Assembly (NCBI RefSeq): GCF_002086125.1
Contig: NZ_MVHG01000034.1
Coordinates: 1 to 45,422 of the forward strand
Reading direction: 5' to 3'
From: Mycobacterium arosiense ATCC BAA-1401 = DSM 45069
GTDB taxonomy: Bacteria; Actinomycetota; Actinomycetes; Mycobacteriales; Mycobacteriaceae
Length of the DNA: 45,422 nt
Part shown: in pieces, positions 25,814 through 32,909 of the stretch
Layout of the letters: every line of letters begins with the position of its first letter
Numbering within the stretch: the stretch's first letter is position 1
Translations under genes and position numbers: made by a program
Notes under the pieces: generated by a model
Databases searched by the model: none
The model's input: only the letters and a program-made list of their open reading frames with translations
Told to the model about the DNA's origin: nothing

Positions 25814-26305
25814 TCACGGGTTCAGCGGTTTGAGCCGGATCGGCGTGGACTTCAGCAGGCCCAGCGGATCGACGTAGTGCGCACCCGAGGCCGGCCCCCA
25901 CATGGCGCCCCAGTGCAAGCACGCCGGGGCCGGGCACCCGGCGTGCCCGGCGACCAGCTCGCCAATCACCGTCGCGGCCGTCACCGGCTGGCCGACCCGC
26001 ACATCGGCCCGGACCGGCTCATAGCTGGTGTGCAACCCACCGGGGTGGGCCAGCGACACCACGGGCCGTCCCGCCAGCAACCCGGCGAACACCACCGTCG
26101 CCGCGCCCGCGGCATACACCGGCTGACCCGGCACACCGGCCAAATCAACGCCCCGGTGTCCCGGATGCCAGTCTTGGGCCGGGGCGTCGAATCCCCGGAC
26201 GACGGCCGGCGGCGGGCGCAACGGCCACTGCAGGCGATCCTCGGCGGCAACCGCCGGCACCGCGCTGACCAGGCCCGCACACAACAGGAGCGCACTCCAC
26301 CGCAT
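25814..26305 (-). CDS. Secreted M23 (LytM-like) peptidase
   Basis: A 163-residue exported protein, counterpart of Rv2891. A signal peptide (RWSALLLCAGLVSAVPAV, cleavage near AVAA-ED) precedes an M23 domain. The zinc ligands His50 and Asp54 are in HPGHRGVDLAG, and the third ligand is His131 in ACLHWGAMWG. The catalytic first His of the usual HxH is Cys129, which probably pairs with Cys124; this variant is common among actinobacterial relatives. It may therefore bind the cell wall or a partner instead of cutting peptidoglycan. It is divergent from rpsB. Confidence 0.85.
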   Translation of the reverse strand: MRWSALLLCAGLVSAVPAVAAEDRLQWPLRPPPAVVRGFDAPAQDWHPGHRGVDLAGVPGQPVYAAGAATVVFAGLLAGRPVVSLAHPGGLHTSYEPVRADVRVGQPVTAATVIGELVAGHAGCPAPACLHWGAMWGPASGAHYVDPLGLLKSTPIRLKPLNP

Positions 26306-26413
26306 CCACGCAGTTCAACGCGCCCCGAACGGCGGGTCCACCCGGGTCCGGCCGGGTCTGTGGACCAGCGCCCGGGCTGGGGAAGCGTGGCAAAAGAACC
26401 TGCTGAGTCGGTG

Positions 26414-26596
26414 TAAACTCCTTCCTCGCAGCTCGTTCGCGGGCTGACTTCGCGCGTCTGCATCGCGTCTTCGGTGTCACTAGGAGAACGCAATCGCATG
26501 CCGGGCGGTCCCTTAACAGGGTCCGGCATCGCGGCAGGCGCCAGGGCCCGGCCTCACCCGATGCCGGGCGACAACCGACACAAGTAAGGCACAACC
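26414..26596 (+). promoter_or_regulatory. rpsB promoter and structured leader
   Basis: TAAACT (26414-26419) is a strong -10, so the leader is about 170 bases. Two hairpins compete for one strand: 26498-26506 pairs with 26521-26529 (ATGCCGG with CCGGCAT plus a GU and a GC pair), while 26523-26531 pairs perfectly with 26559-26567 (CCGGCATCG with CGATGCCGG) and can extend by two pairs. A 29-codon ORF covers both. This looks like an autoregulatory or attenuation leader. The 26306-26413 stretch holds the divergent M23 upstream region. Confidence 0.5.
26498..26587 (+). CDS. Possible 29-aa upstream ORF in the rpsB leader
   Basis: ATG 26498 follows AGGAGA (26482-26487) at a workable distance and opens MPGGPLTGSGIAAGARARPH, ending with TAA 26585-26587, nine bases before rpsB. 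The rpsB start itself has only a weak site (AAGTAAGG), so passage of ribosomes through this ORF could control access to it. The ORF overlaps both arms of the alternative hairpins. It has no recognised family and may be translated only as a regulatory device. Confidence 0.4.
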   Translation: MPGGPLTGSGIAAGARARPHPMPGDNRHK

Positions 26597-27442
26597 ATGG
26601 CCGTCGTAACCATGAAGCAGCTGCTCGACAGCGGCACCCACTTCGGGCACCAGACCCGACGCTGGAATCCCAAGATGAAGCGGTTCATCTTCACCGACCG
26701 CAACGGCATCTACATCATCGACCTGCAGCAGACGCTGACCTTCATCGACCAGGCGTACGAGTTCGTCAAAGAGACCGTCGCACACGGCGGCACCGTCCTG
26801 TTCGTCGGCACCAAGAAGCAGGCGCAGGAGTCCGTTGCCGCCGAGGCGACCCGGGTCGGCATGCCCTATGTGAACCAGCGCTGGCTGGGCGGCATGCTGA
26901 CCAACTTCTCCACCGTGCACAAGCGGCTGCAGCGCCTCAAAGAGCTTGAGGCCATGGAGCAGACCGGTGGCTTCGAGGGCCGCACCAAGAAGGAAATCTT
27001 GATGCTGACCCGCGAGAAGAACAAGCTGGACCGCAGCCTCGGCGGTATCCGCGACATGGCCAAGGTGCCGTCGGCCATCTGGGTCGTCGACACCAACAAG
27101 GAGCACATCGCCGTCGGCGAGGCCCGCAAGCTCGGCATCCCGGTCATCGCGATCCTGGACACCAACTGCGACCCCGACGAGGTCGACTACCCGATCCCGG
27201 GCAACGACGACGCGATCCGTTCGGCCGCGTTGCTGACCAAGGTGATCGCCTCCGCCGTCGCCGAGGGCCTGCAGGCCCGGGCCGGGGTCGGTCGCGGCGA
27301 CGGCAAGCCCGAGGCGGAAGCCGCCGAGCCGCTCGCCGAATGGGAGCAGGAGCTGCTGGCCTCCGCCACCACCACCGCCACCCCCTTGGCCGGCAATGAC
27401 GCCGCTGCGGGCACCTCCGAACCAACCCCCACGGAAGGCTGA
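26597..27442 (+). CDS. rpsB: 30S ribosomal protein S2
   Basis: S2 joins the small subunit late and binds S1 and 16S rRNA. The 281-residue protein has [56 protein letters not shown] and [20 protein letters not shown], all family signatures, followed by a Glu/Ala/Thr-rich C-terminal extension of about 50 residues, as usual in actinobacteria. It is the first gene of rpsB-tsf; tsf starts one base after its stop. In other bacteria S2 represses its own operon through the leader, which fits the structured leader here. Confidence 0.98.
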   Translation: MAVVTMKQLLDSGTHFGHQTRRWNPKMKRFIFTDRNGIYIIDLQQTLTFIDQAYEFVKETVAHGGTVLFVGTKKQAQESVAAEATRVGMPYVNQRWLGGMLTNFSTVHKRLQRLKELEAMEQTGGFEGRTKKEILMLTREKNKLDRSLGGIRDMAKVPSAIWVVDTNKEHIAVGEARKLGIPVIAILDTNCDPDEVDYPIPGNDDAIRSAALLTKVIASAVAEGLQARAGVGRGDGKPEAEAAEPLAEWEQELLASATTTATPLAGNDAAAGTSEPTPTEG

Positions 27443-27443
27443 C

Positions 27444-28271
27444 ATGGCCAACTTCACCGCCGCCGACGTCAAGAGGCTTCGTGAGCTCACCGGCGCCGGC
27501 ATGCTCGACTGCAAGAACGCGCTGGCCGAAAACGACGGCGACTTCGACAAGGCCGTCGAGGCGCTGCGGATCAAGGGCGCCAAGGACGTCGGCAAGCGTG
27601 CCGAGCGTGCGACGGCCGAAGGTCTGGTCGCGGCCCAGGGCGGCGCGCTGATCGAGCTGAACAGCGAGACCGACTTCGTCGCCAAGAACGCGGAGTTCCA
27701 GGCGCTGGCCGACCAGATCGTGGCGGCGGCCGTGTCGTCGAAGGCCAAGGACGTCGATCAGCTCAAGGCTTCGTCTATTGGCGAAGCCTCGGGTACGAAA
27801 ACCGTCGAGCAGGCGATCGCGGAGCTGTCGGCCAAGATCGGCGAGAAGCTAGAGCTGCGCCGCGTCGCGAACTTCGACGGCACCGTCGAGATCTACCTGC
27901 ACCGGCGGGCCGCAGACCTGCCCCCCGCGGTCGGCGTGCTGGTCGAATACCAGGGCTCGGACACCGAGGCCGCGCACGCCGTCGCCCTGCAGATCGCCGC
28001 GCTCAAGGCCCGCTACCTGTCCCGCGACGACGTGCCCGATGACATGGTGGCCAGCGAGCGCCGCATCGCCGAGGAAACCGCCAAGGCAGAGGGCAAGCCG
28101 GAGCAGGCCCTGCCCAAGATCGTCGAGGGCCGGCTGAACGGCTTCTTCAAGGACGCGGTGCTGCTCGAGCAGCCGTCGGTGTCCGACAGCAAGAAGACCG
28201 TCAAGGCGCTGCTCGACGACGCCGGCGTCACGGTGACGCGGTTCGTCCGCTTCGAGGTGGGTCAGGCCTGA
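27444..28271 (+). CDS. tsf: Elongation factor Ts
   Basis: EF-Ts recycles EF-Tu from GDP to GTP. From ATG 27444 it has 275 residues: [20 protein letters not shown] with [20 protein letters not shown] (UBA-like domain), the exchange motif [20 protein letters not shown] and the C-terminal core [20 protein letters not shown]. The stop of rpsB (TGA 27440-27442) is directly before it, so the pair is coupled. No internal terminator is visible between the genes. The 67-base gap to the amidase contains a leaderless-type promoter, not an obvious terminator. Confidence 0.98.
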   Translation: MANFTAADVKRLRELTGAGMLDCKNALAENDGDFDKAVEALRIKGAKDVGKRAERATAEGLVAAQGGALIELNSETDFVAKNAEFQALADQIVAAAVSSKAKDVDQLKASSIGEASGTKTVEQAIAELSAKIGEKLELRRVANFDGTVEIYLHRRAADLPPAVGVLVEYQGSDTEAAHAVALQIAALKARYLSRDDVPDDMVASERRIAEETAKAEGKPEQALPKIVEGRLNGFFKDAVLLEQPSVSDSKKTVKALLDDAGVTVTRFVRFEVGQA

Positions 28272-28325
28272 CCGCGGCGGCCGCGGACAAACCGGGAAAT
28301 CTCCCGGTGGCACGGGCGCGCGGGT

Positions 28326-28338
28326 TAGCGTCAGTGCT
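28326..28338 (+). promoter_or_regulatory. Candidate -10 for leaderless amidase mRNA
   Basis: TAGCGT (28326-28331) is followed by seven bases and then ATG 28339, the spacing expected for a leaderless transcript. Confidence 0.35.
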
Positions 28339-29739
28339 ATGCGACACGTGCACGCGTTCTGCGACGATGCCCTTGGCGATCTGGACGCCGTCGGCCTGGC
28401 CGACGATCTTCGGTCCGGGCGGGTAGGCCGGGCCGAGGTGATCGAGGCCGCGATCGCCCGCACCGAGGCCGTCGACCCGCTGCTGAATGGCTTGGCGTAC
28501 GCGGCTTTTGACCAAGCGCGGGCCGGTGCGGCCGCCCCGGTAACGGGCTACTTCGGCGGCGTCCCGACGTTCATCAAGGACAACATTGACGTCGCCGGGC
28601 AGCCTTCGATGCACGGCACCGATGCGTGGACGCCCCATAAAGCCGTCGCCGACAGCGTGTTCACCCAGCTCTATGTGGCCACCGGGCTGACCTCGGTGGG
28701 CAAGACGCAGTTGTCGGAATTCGGCTTCAGCGCGTCGGCCGAGCACCCTCGGCTGGGCCCGGTCCGCAACCCGTGGGACACCGACTACACCGCCGGCGCG
28801 TCGTCGTCGGGATCGGGCGCCTTCGTGGCCGCCGGTGTGGTGCCGATCGCGCACGCCAACGACGGCGGCGGCTCGATCCGGATTCCGGCCGCCTGCAACG
28901 GCTTGGTCGGGCTCAAACCGTCGCGCGGACGGCTGCCGCTGGACGCGACGCTGCGCCGGATGCCGGTGGGCGTCGTCGTCAACGGCGTGGTGACCCGTTC
29001 GGTGCGCGACACCGCGGCCTTCTACCGCGAGGCAGAGCGCACCTGGCGCAACCCCAAGCTGGCGCCGATCGGCGACGTCACCGCGCCCGGCCGGCAGCGG
29101 CTGCGGATCGCGGCGCTCACCCGGTCGATACAGCGCGAGTGCAGCCCCCAGGTGCGCGAGCTGACGCTGAAGTCCGCGGGCCTGCTCGAGGAGCTGGGCC
29201 ACCGCGTCGAACACGTCGATGAGCCCCCGGTAGCGGCCAGTTTCGTCGACGACTTCGTCCTGTATTGGGGATTTTTGGCGCTGGCCCAGGTGCGCGGCGG
29301 GCGACACATGTTCGGCGAGACCTTCGATCGCAACAAGCTCGACAGCCTGACGCTGGGTTTGCTCCGGCACACCAGCCGCAACCTGCACCGCCTACCGACG
29401 GCGATCGTGCGGCTGCGCCGGGCGCGCAGGCGCACCGCGCAGTTCTTCCGCACCTACGATGCGGTGCTCACTCCGACCCTCGCCGACCAGACACCGCGCA
29501 TCGGGTTCTTGGCACCGACCGATTACCGGCAAGTGATCAGCCGGCTGATCGACTGGGTCTCGTTCACCCCGCTGCACAACGTCACCGGTGAACCAGCCAT
29601 CTCGCTGCCGCTGGCTCAGTCGGCTGACGGCATGCCGGTGGGCATGATGCTGTCGGCCGACGTCGGGCAGGAAGCGCTGCTGCTCGAATTGGCCTACGAG
29701 CTCGAAGAGGCGCAACCGTGGGCGCGCATCCAGGCCTGA
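28339..29739 (+). CDS. amiC: Amidase signature family hydrolase (AmiC-like)
   Basis: A 466-residue amidase signature enzyme, counterpart of Rv2888c. The Ser-cisSer-Lys triad is visible: Lys80 in GGVPTFIKDNIDVAG, the cis-Ser among Ser155-157 in TAGASSSGSGAFVAAG, and the nucleophile Ser179 in NDGGGSIRIPAACNG. Family members hydrolyse aliphatic, aromatic or prodrug amides; in M. tuberculosis AmiC has been linked to activation of amide and indole-carboxamide prodrugs. The physiological substrate is unknown. No signal peptide, so it is cytoplasmic. It is followed by a short repeat and the convergent MarR gene. Confidence 0.9.
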   Translation: MRHVHAFCDDALGDLDAVGLADDLRSGRVGRAEVIEAAIARTEAVDPLLNGLAYAAFDQARAGAAAPVTGYFGGVPTFIKDNIDVAGQPSMHGTDAWTPHKAVADSVFTQLYVATGLTSVGKTQLSEFGFSASAEHPRLGPVRNPWDTDYTAGASSSGSGAFVAAGVVPIAHANDGGGSIRIPAACNGLVGLKPSRGRLPLDATLRRMPVGVVVNGVVTRSVRDTAAFYREAERTWRNPKLAPIGDVTAPGRQRLRIAALTRSIQRECSPQVRELTLKSAGLLEELGHRVEHVDEPPVAASFVDDFVLYWGFLALAQVRGGRHMFGETFDRNKLDSLTLGLLRHTSRNLHRLPTAIVRLRRARRRTAQFFRTYDAVLTPTLADQTPRIGFLAPTDYRQVISRLIDWVSFTPLHNVTGEPAISLPLAQSADGMPVGMMLSADVGQEALLLELAYELEEAQPWARIQA

Positions 29740-29753
29740 TGGCCGCTAGTCCT

Positions 29754-29827
29754 GATGGCGACGACCCGTCCCCCGCAAGCGGGAGGTGCCCCCGGCGCCC
29801 GGCTTCGCCGCGCTTGCGATCGCCGCT
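29754..29827 (+). repeat. Dispersed repeat related to the fdhD and ffh repeats
   Basis: It begins GATGGCGACGACCCG and ends CGCGCTTGCGATCGCCGC, like the 55-bp unit at 19265, but has a different middle containing the hairpin CCCCCGCAAGCGGG followed by AGGTGCCCCCGGCGCC. A single copy lies between convergent genes and could act as a two-way terminator. Confidence 0.7.
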
Positions 29828-30245
29828 ATTCGGAGCCGAGTTTCTCGAGCATCCTCTTGAACTCGCGCTGCTGAGTTTCGGTGAGCCTGCTCAAGATGCG
29901 GGCGTCGGCGCCGCGGACCGCTCCTTCGGCGCGCTTGAGTAGGGCGCGGCCTTGGCCGGTCAGGTTGGCCGGCAGCGCCCGCCCCGAGGACACCGAGGCC
30001 GGGCGCGCCACCGCCCCGACTTCTTCGAGCTTGCGCAGCACCGTGTTCATCGCCTGCGGCGTCACGTTGGTGTGGCGAGACAATTCGGCGCTCGACATTC
30101 CCGGGAACATCGAAAGAATGCGCAGGCAGACGAATTCGGGCAGGGTCAGGCCCAGCGGGCCCAACGCGGCGGAGACCTCGGGTCGCAGCACCGCCGCCAC
30201 CCGGTAGAGCAGATAACCCAGCGGAGCGTCTTCGGCCTGAATCAT
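29826..30245 (-). CDS. MarR-family transcriptional regulator
   Basis: A 139-residue winged-helix regulator, counterpart of Rv2887 and of the same length as recalled for it. The DNA-binding region is LPEFVCLRILSMFPGMSSAE, then LSRHTNVTPQAMNTVLRKLE with the wing at RPASVSSGRALPANLT. MarR proteins are dimers that lose DNA binding on contact with small phenolic or drug ligands; loss of Rv2887 in M. tuberculosis is known to derepress a drug-modifying methyltransferase. The ATG at 30245 lies inside a 19-bp palindrome, so self-repression is likely. It has no ribosome site, which suggests a leaderless message. Confidence 0.87.
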   Translation of the reverse strand: MIQAEDAPLGYLLYRVAAVLRPEVSAALGPLGLTLPEFVCLRILSMFPGMSSAELSRHTNVTPQAMNTVLRKLEEVGAVARPASVSSGRALPANLTGQGRALLKRAEGAVRGADARILSRLTETQQREFKRMLEKLGSE

Positions 30246-30262
30246 GTCAACGATATTGACAT
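30244..30262 (-). promoter_or_regulatory. Candidate MarR operator over the gene's own start codon
   Basis: ATGTCAA-CGATA-TTGACAT is a perfect 7-5-7 palindrome. Its left end includes the start codon of the MarR gene on the minus strand. The location, symmetry and AT content fit an autoregulatory MarR site. Confidence 0.6.
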
Positions 30263-30298
30263 ATTCGCGCCGGACCGACGCGCACATTGCGCAGACGT

Positions 30299-30323
30299 GA
30301 TTGTCCGCGCCGCAACGGGGTAA
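30299..30323 (+). promoter_or_regulatory. SigF-like promoter for the ChaB-like gene
   Basis: GATT (30299-30302), 15 bases, GGGTAA (30318-30323) resembles the mycobacterial SigF consensus GTTT-N15-17-GGGTAT. It lies 43 bases before ATG 30366. The same string with the same spacing occurs before the 58-aa gene at 31936. Confidence 0.5.
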
Positions 30324-30365
30324 CCGGTGGCTACCCGAAGCGCTTGTGGTACCCGAGGAGGTTCG

Positions 30366-30779
30366 ATGCCAAAGACGACCAAGGGCGGCGCGGCCAAGAA
30401 GAGCGAATTGCCCAGCACGTTGCAACGTTCGGGCGCCAAGGCCCAACGCACGTTCGCGAAATCCCATGACGCGGCCGCCGATGAGTACGGCAGCGAGGAG
30501 CGCGCCCACCGGGTGGCCTACTCGGCCGTCAAGCACAGTTTCGAGAAGGTCGGCGACCACTGGGAGCCCAAAGACGAGAAGGGCCCGTCCGACCAGCGGG
30601 CCGAGAGCGGTGGCCGGCGGCCGTCCGGGCAATCGGCCGAGGGGGTCGACGCCAACGCCAGCAAGAAGCACCTGCTTGAGCTGGCCCGTCGGCTCGACAT
30701 CGCCGGCCGGTCCGGCATGAACAAGTCGGAATTGGTGGACGCGATCAAGAAGCACAACCGCCGGGTCCGGGGCCGCTGA
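30366..30779 (+). CDS. ChaB-like protein with C-terminal Rho-N/SAP-like segment
   Basis: A 137-residue basic protein. Residues 15-70 match the ChaB pattern: LPSTLQRSGAKAQRTFAKSH, DAAADEYGSEERAHRVAYSA, then VKHSFEKVGDHWEPKDEKG. After a polar linker the last 40 residues (KKHLLELARRLDIAGRSGMN, KSELVDAIKKHNRRVRGR) look like a Rho N-terminal or SAP-type nucleic acid-binding helix pair. ChaB was named for cation transport, but the actinobacterial form looks like a small nucleic acid-binding stress protein; this is inference. GAGGAGG five bases before ATG 30366 fixes the start. Confidence 0.82.
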   Translation: MPKTTKGGAAKKSELPSTLQRSGAKAQRTFAKSHDAAADEYGSEERAHRVAYSAVKHSFEKVGDHWEPKDEKGPSDQRAESGGRRPSGQSAEGVDANASKKHLLELARRLDIAGRSGMNKSELVDAIKKHNRRVRGR

Positions 30780-30832
30780 GTGGGCGACCGGGTCGCCTCC
30801 CGGCGCAACACGCTGGGGCGTAACGGTTTTCG

Positions 30833-31672
30833 CTACAAAATCGGTCGGCCGCCGGTGACGGCCACCCGGGCCCCGGAGATGTAGCTCGCGTCGTCGGAGG
30901 CCAACAACACGTAGATCGCGGCGAGTTCGGCGGGCTGGCCGGCGCGCCCCAGGGGCACATTGTCGCCGAAGGATTCCACGCTGTCCGGCGGCATCGTGGA
31001 CGGGATCAGGGGAGTCCAGATCGGCCCCGGCGCCACGCTGTTGACGCGAATCCCTCTGTCGCCCAGGAGCTGAGCCAGGCTGGCCGAGAAATTCGCGATG
31101 GCCGCCTTCGTCGCCGCGTAGGGCGCCAGGGTGGGATTGGGGGTATCGGAGTTCACCGACGAGCTACCGATGATCGACGAGCCGGGGCGCATGTGCGGCA
31201 CGGCGGCCTTCGCGAGATAGAAATACGCACCGATGTTGAGCCGGAACGTGTACTCCCACTCCTCGTCGCTGATCTCGTCAAGACTCTTGTGCATCATCTG
31301 GAAGGCGGCGTTGTTGACCAGGATGTCAATCCCGCCCAACTCCTGTACCGCCCGGTCGACAACGGCGCGGCAGTGGGCCGCGTCGGACAGGTCGCCGGGC
31401 ACCAACACGCATTTGCGACCGGCATTGGTGACGTAACGGCCGACGTCGTGCGCGTCATCGTCCTCGTTGAGGTAGGCGATCAACACGTCAGCGCCTTCGC
31501 GCGCGAAGGCGATCGCGACGGCGCGCCCGATGCCGCTATCGCCGCCGGTGACGATGGCCTTTTTGCCCAGCAATTTTCCCGAGCCCTGGTAACTGTTTTC
31601 GCCACAGTCGGGAATCGGGTCCATCTGCGCCTGTACGCCGGGAACGGGTTGCTGTTGCGCCACGAAGCCCAT
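30833..31672 (-). CDS. Short-chain dehydrogenase/reductase (YhdG/YghA-like)
   Basis: A 279-residue classical SDR with an N-terminal extension (QQQPVPGVQAQMDPIPDCGE) typical of the YghA/general-stress oxidoreductase group. NAD(P) site TGGDSGIG at 42-49, NNA at 119-121, catalytic Ser near 170 (IIGSSSVNS), Tyr184 and Lys188 in YAATKAA. In Bacillus, relatives belong to the general stress regulon. The start ATG 31672 has AAAGGA upstream. It lies 87 bases after a small hydrophilic protein gene on the same strand and probably shares its SigF-like promoter. Confidence 0.88.
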   Translation of the reverse strand: MGFVAQQQPVPGVQAQMDPIPDCGENSYQGSGKLLGKKAIVTGGDSGIGRAVAIAFAREGADVLIAYLNEDDDAHDVGRYVTNAGRKCVLVPGDLSDAAHCRAVVDRAVQELGGIDILVNNAAFQMMHKSLDEISDEEWEYTFRLNIGAYFYLAKAAVPHMRPGSSIIGSSSVNSDTPNPTLAPYAATKAAIANFSASLAQLLGDRGIRVNSVAPGPIWTPLIPSTMPPDSVESFGDNVPLGRAGQPAELAAIYVLLASDDASYISGARVAVTGGRPIL

Positions 31673-31759
31673 GCCATTTCCTTTGCCGATTCATAGTTGG
31701 TTGTGTGATTCACGTTCCGGACTGACCAAGCAACTCGTTGGCCTAATCGGTGCACCGCT

Positions 31760-31936
31760 TTATGTTTCGCGCTGCGCCGCGCCCGCGGCGGGAACGTCCG
31801 GATCATCGTCGGCGGGCGGCTCCGGATCGTGCCATTCCTCACTGCGGCTCGATCGATTGCCGCCAATCGTGCCCTCCAGGGCGTCCTTGAGCGCGTCGTC
31901 CTCGCGCGAGCTGTGCTTGGAATTTCCGCGCTGCAC
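31760..31936 (-). CDS. 58-aa hydrophilic protein, uncharacterised
   Basis: GTG 31936 is preceded by AAGGGGG at eight bases and reads MQRGNSKHSSREDDALKDAL, then EGTIGGNRSSRSEEWHDPEP and an acidic, Ala/Pro-rich tail to TAA 31760. The pattern (N)SKH-x2-RxDDxLK with a later RxEEW resembles small actinobacterial proteins of the KHGPRxDD type, which have no known function. It is highly charged, lacks cysteine and is probably disordered. Too short for many gene finders. A GATT-N15-GGGTAA promoter lies 76 bases upstream, and the SDR gene follows. Confidence 0.65.
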   Translation of the reverse strand: MQRGNSKHSSREDDALKDALEGTIGGNRSSRSEEWHDPEPPADDDPDVPAAGAAQRET

Positions 31937-32011
31937 GTCCGGTGCCCCCTTTGCGGCTGTCTCGGCTCGTCCGTCCTCCGCTATCGCCAGGTGCGGGCCT
32001 CAGCGCACCGG

Positions 32012-32036
32012 TTACCCGTCGGCATCCGGTCTAATC
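32012..32036 (-). promoter_or_regulatory. SigF-like promoter for the 58-aa gene and SDR
   Basis: On the minus strand GATT (32036-32033), 15 bases, GGGTAA (32017-32012), identical in both boxes and spacing to the ChaB promoter. It points toward the GTG at 31936. Confidence 0.5.
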
Positions 32037-32243
32037 GCAGTGTCCAATGTGAGTGATGATGCGGCTGTTATGAACTGAGGCCCAAGATGTTGTCTGGCAA
32101 AAGAATCCTTTTTCCGTCGTTAACCGGGCGATTTGGCTGAAAGATCAGGCGCAGGTGTTTAGAGCAAAGGCCCCTTGGCTATTTGCTGCTCATATCTCGA
32201 TGCCCTTCCGGGGGGCAATTGTTCTACACGAAAGGATTGGACA
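32037..32243. other. Intergenic region before the MPT63-like gene
   Basis: The stretch is less GC-rich than its neighbours (AAAAGAATCCTTTTT at about 32099-32113 forms a small AT-rich palindrome). It holds the upstream region of the MPT63-like gene, with AAAGGA as ribosome site. No ORF of convincing composition is seen. Confidence 0.4.
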
Positions 32244-32813
32244 ATGAAGGTCACCAAAACTGCTGTTGCGACAGCTGCCGCTGCCGGGGGGATAGCGGTC
32301 GCGACTGTCTTCGCAGCGACGCCCGCGGTCGCCGCGCCCAACATTGCGGGGTTCGGCACCAGCGAACAACTCGTGGATGGGCCGCTGATCACCAATTACA
32401 CCGTGAGCAACCTGCAGCCCAGCAACGTCACCATTCCGGGTTACACGCCGAAAGGAACGCTGTACCAGGCCGACGTCAGCGCCAGGTCGGACGGCGGGCT
32501 GGTCACCCCGATGGTCAATGACTTCATCGCCCGCGGGCCCAACGGCCAGAACTACCGTGTGATCGACAAGGTGGGGACACCAAACGGGCTCAACCCGGCG
32601 CCGATCGCACCGGGCACCGAATCGACCGGCACGCTGTACTTCGACGTGACCGGCGCGCCCCCGAACGGCGTCGTCTACAACGACGGAAACCAGGACATCC
32701 TGATCTGGACGTCGAACGTCGAGGGTGGCGCGGCACCCGCTGCGCCGAACAGCCCGGCACCCGGTGCGCCGCCGGCGCCTGCGCCTGCGCCTGCACCCGC
32801 GGCACACACCTGA
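32244..32813 (+). CDS. MPT63-like secreted protein (DUF1942)
   Basis: A 189-residue exported protein. A Sec signal peptide (MKVTKTAVATAAAAGGIAVA to about residue 30, TPAVAAP) precedes an immunoglobulin-like beta-sandwich similar to the secreted antigen MPT63 (Rv1926c): NYTVSNLQPSNVTIPGYTPK, GTLYQADVSARSDGGLVTPM, NYRVID and the strongly conserved STGTLYFDVTGAPPNGVVYN. Unlike MPT63 it ends in a 30-residue Pro/Ala tail (APGAPPAPAPAPAPAAHT), which may span the cell wall. Function unknown; an extracellular or wall antigen is likely. A strong terminator follows. Confidence 0.83.
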   Translation: MKVTKTAVATAAAAGGIAVATVFAATPAVAAPNIAGFGTSEQLVDGPLITNYTVSNLQPSNVTIPGYTPKGTLYQADVSARSDGGLVTPMVNDFIARGPNGQNYRVIDKVGTPNGLNPAPIAPGTESTGTLYFDVTGAPPNGVVYNDGNQDILIWTSNVEGGAAPAAPNSPAPGAPPAPAPAPAPAAHT

Positions 32814-32824
32814 TTTGATCTACG

Positions 32825-32864
32825 AAGTCTCCCCGCGCCACACCGTTGTGGCGTGGGGAGATTT
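32825..32864 (+). terminator. Rho-independent terminator after the MPT63-like gene
   Basis: TCTCCCC-G-CGCCAC, loop ACCGTT, GTGGCG-T-GGGGAGA makes a 14-bp stem with one GU pair, extended by AAG/TTT at the base, followed by TTTGTGTTT. It is the best intrinsic terminator in the window and starts 12 bases after the stop. Confidence 0.85.
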
Positions 32865-32909
32865 GTGTTTGGGGAATCGTGCGCGGCGGAAATGGGTATT
32901 GGACTACTC

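Noticed and set aside
31671..32078. 135-codon plus-strand frame in the gap before the MPT63-like gene
   Set aside because: It is antisense to the SigF-promoter-driven 58-aa gene and has a Ser/Arg-rich, non-protein-like composition.
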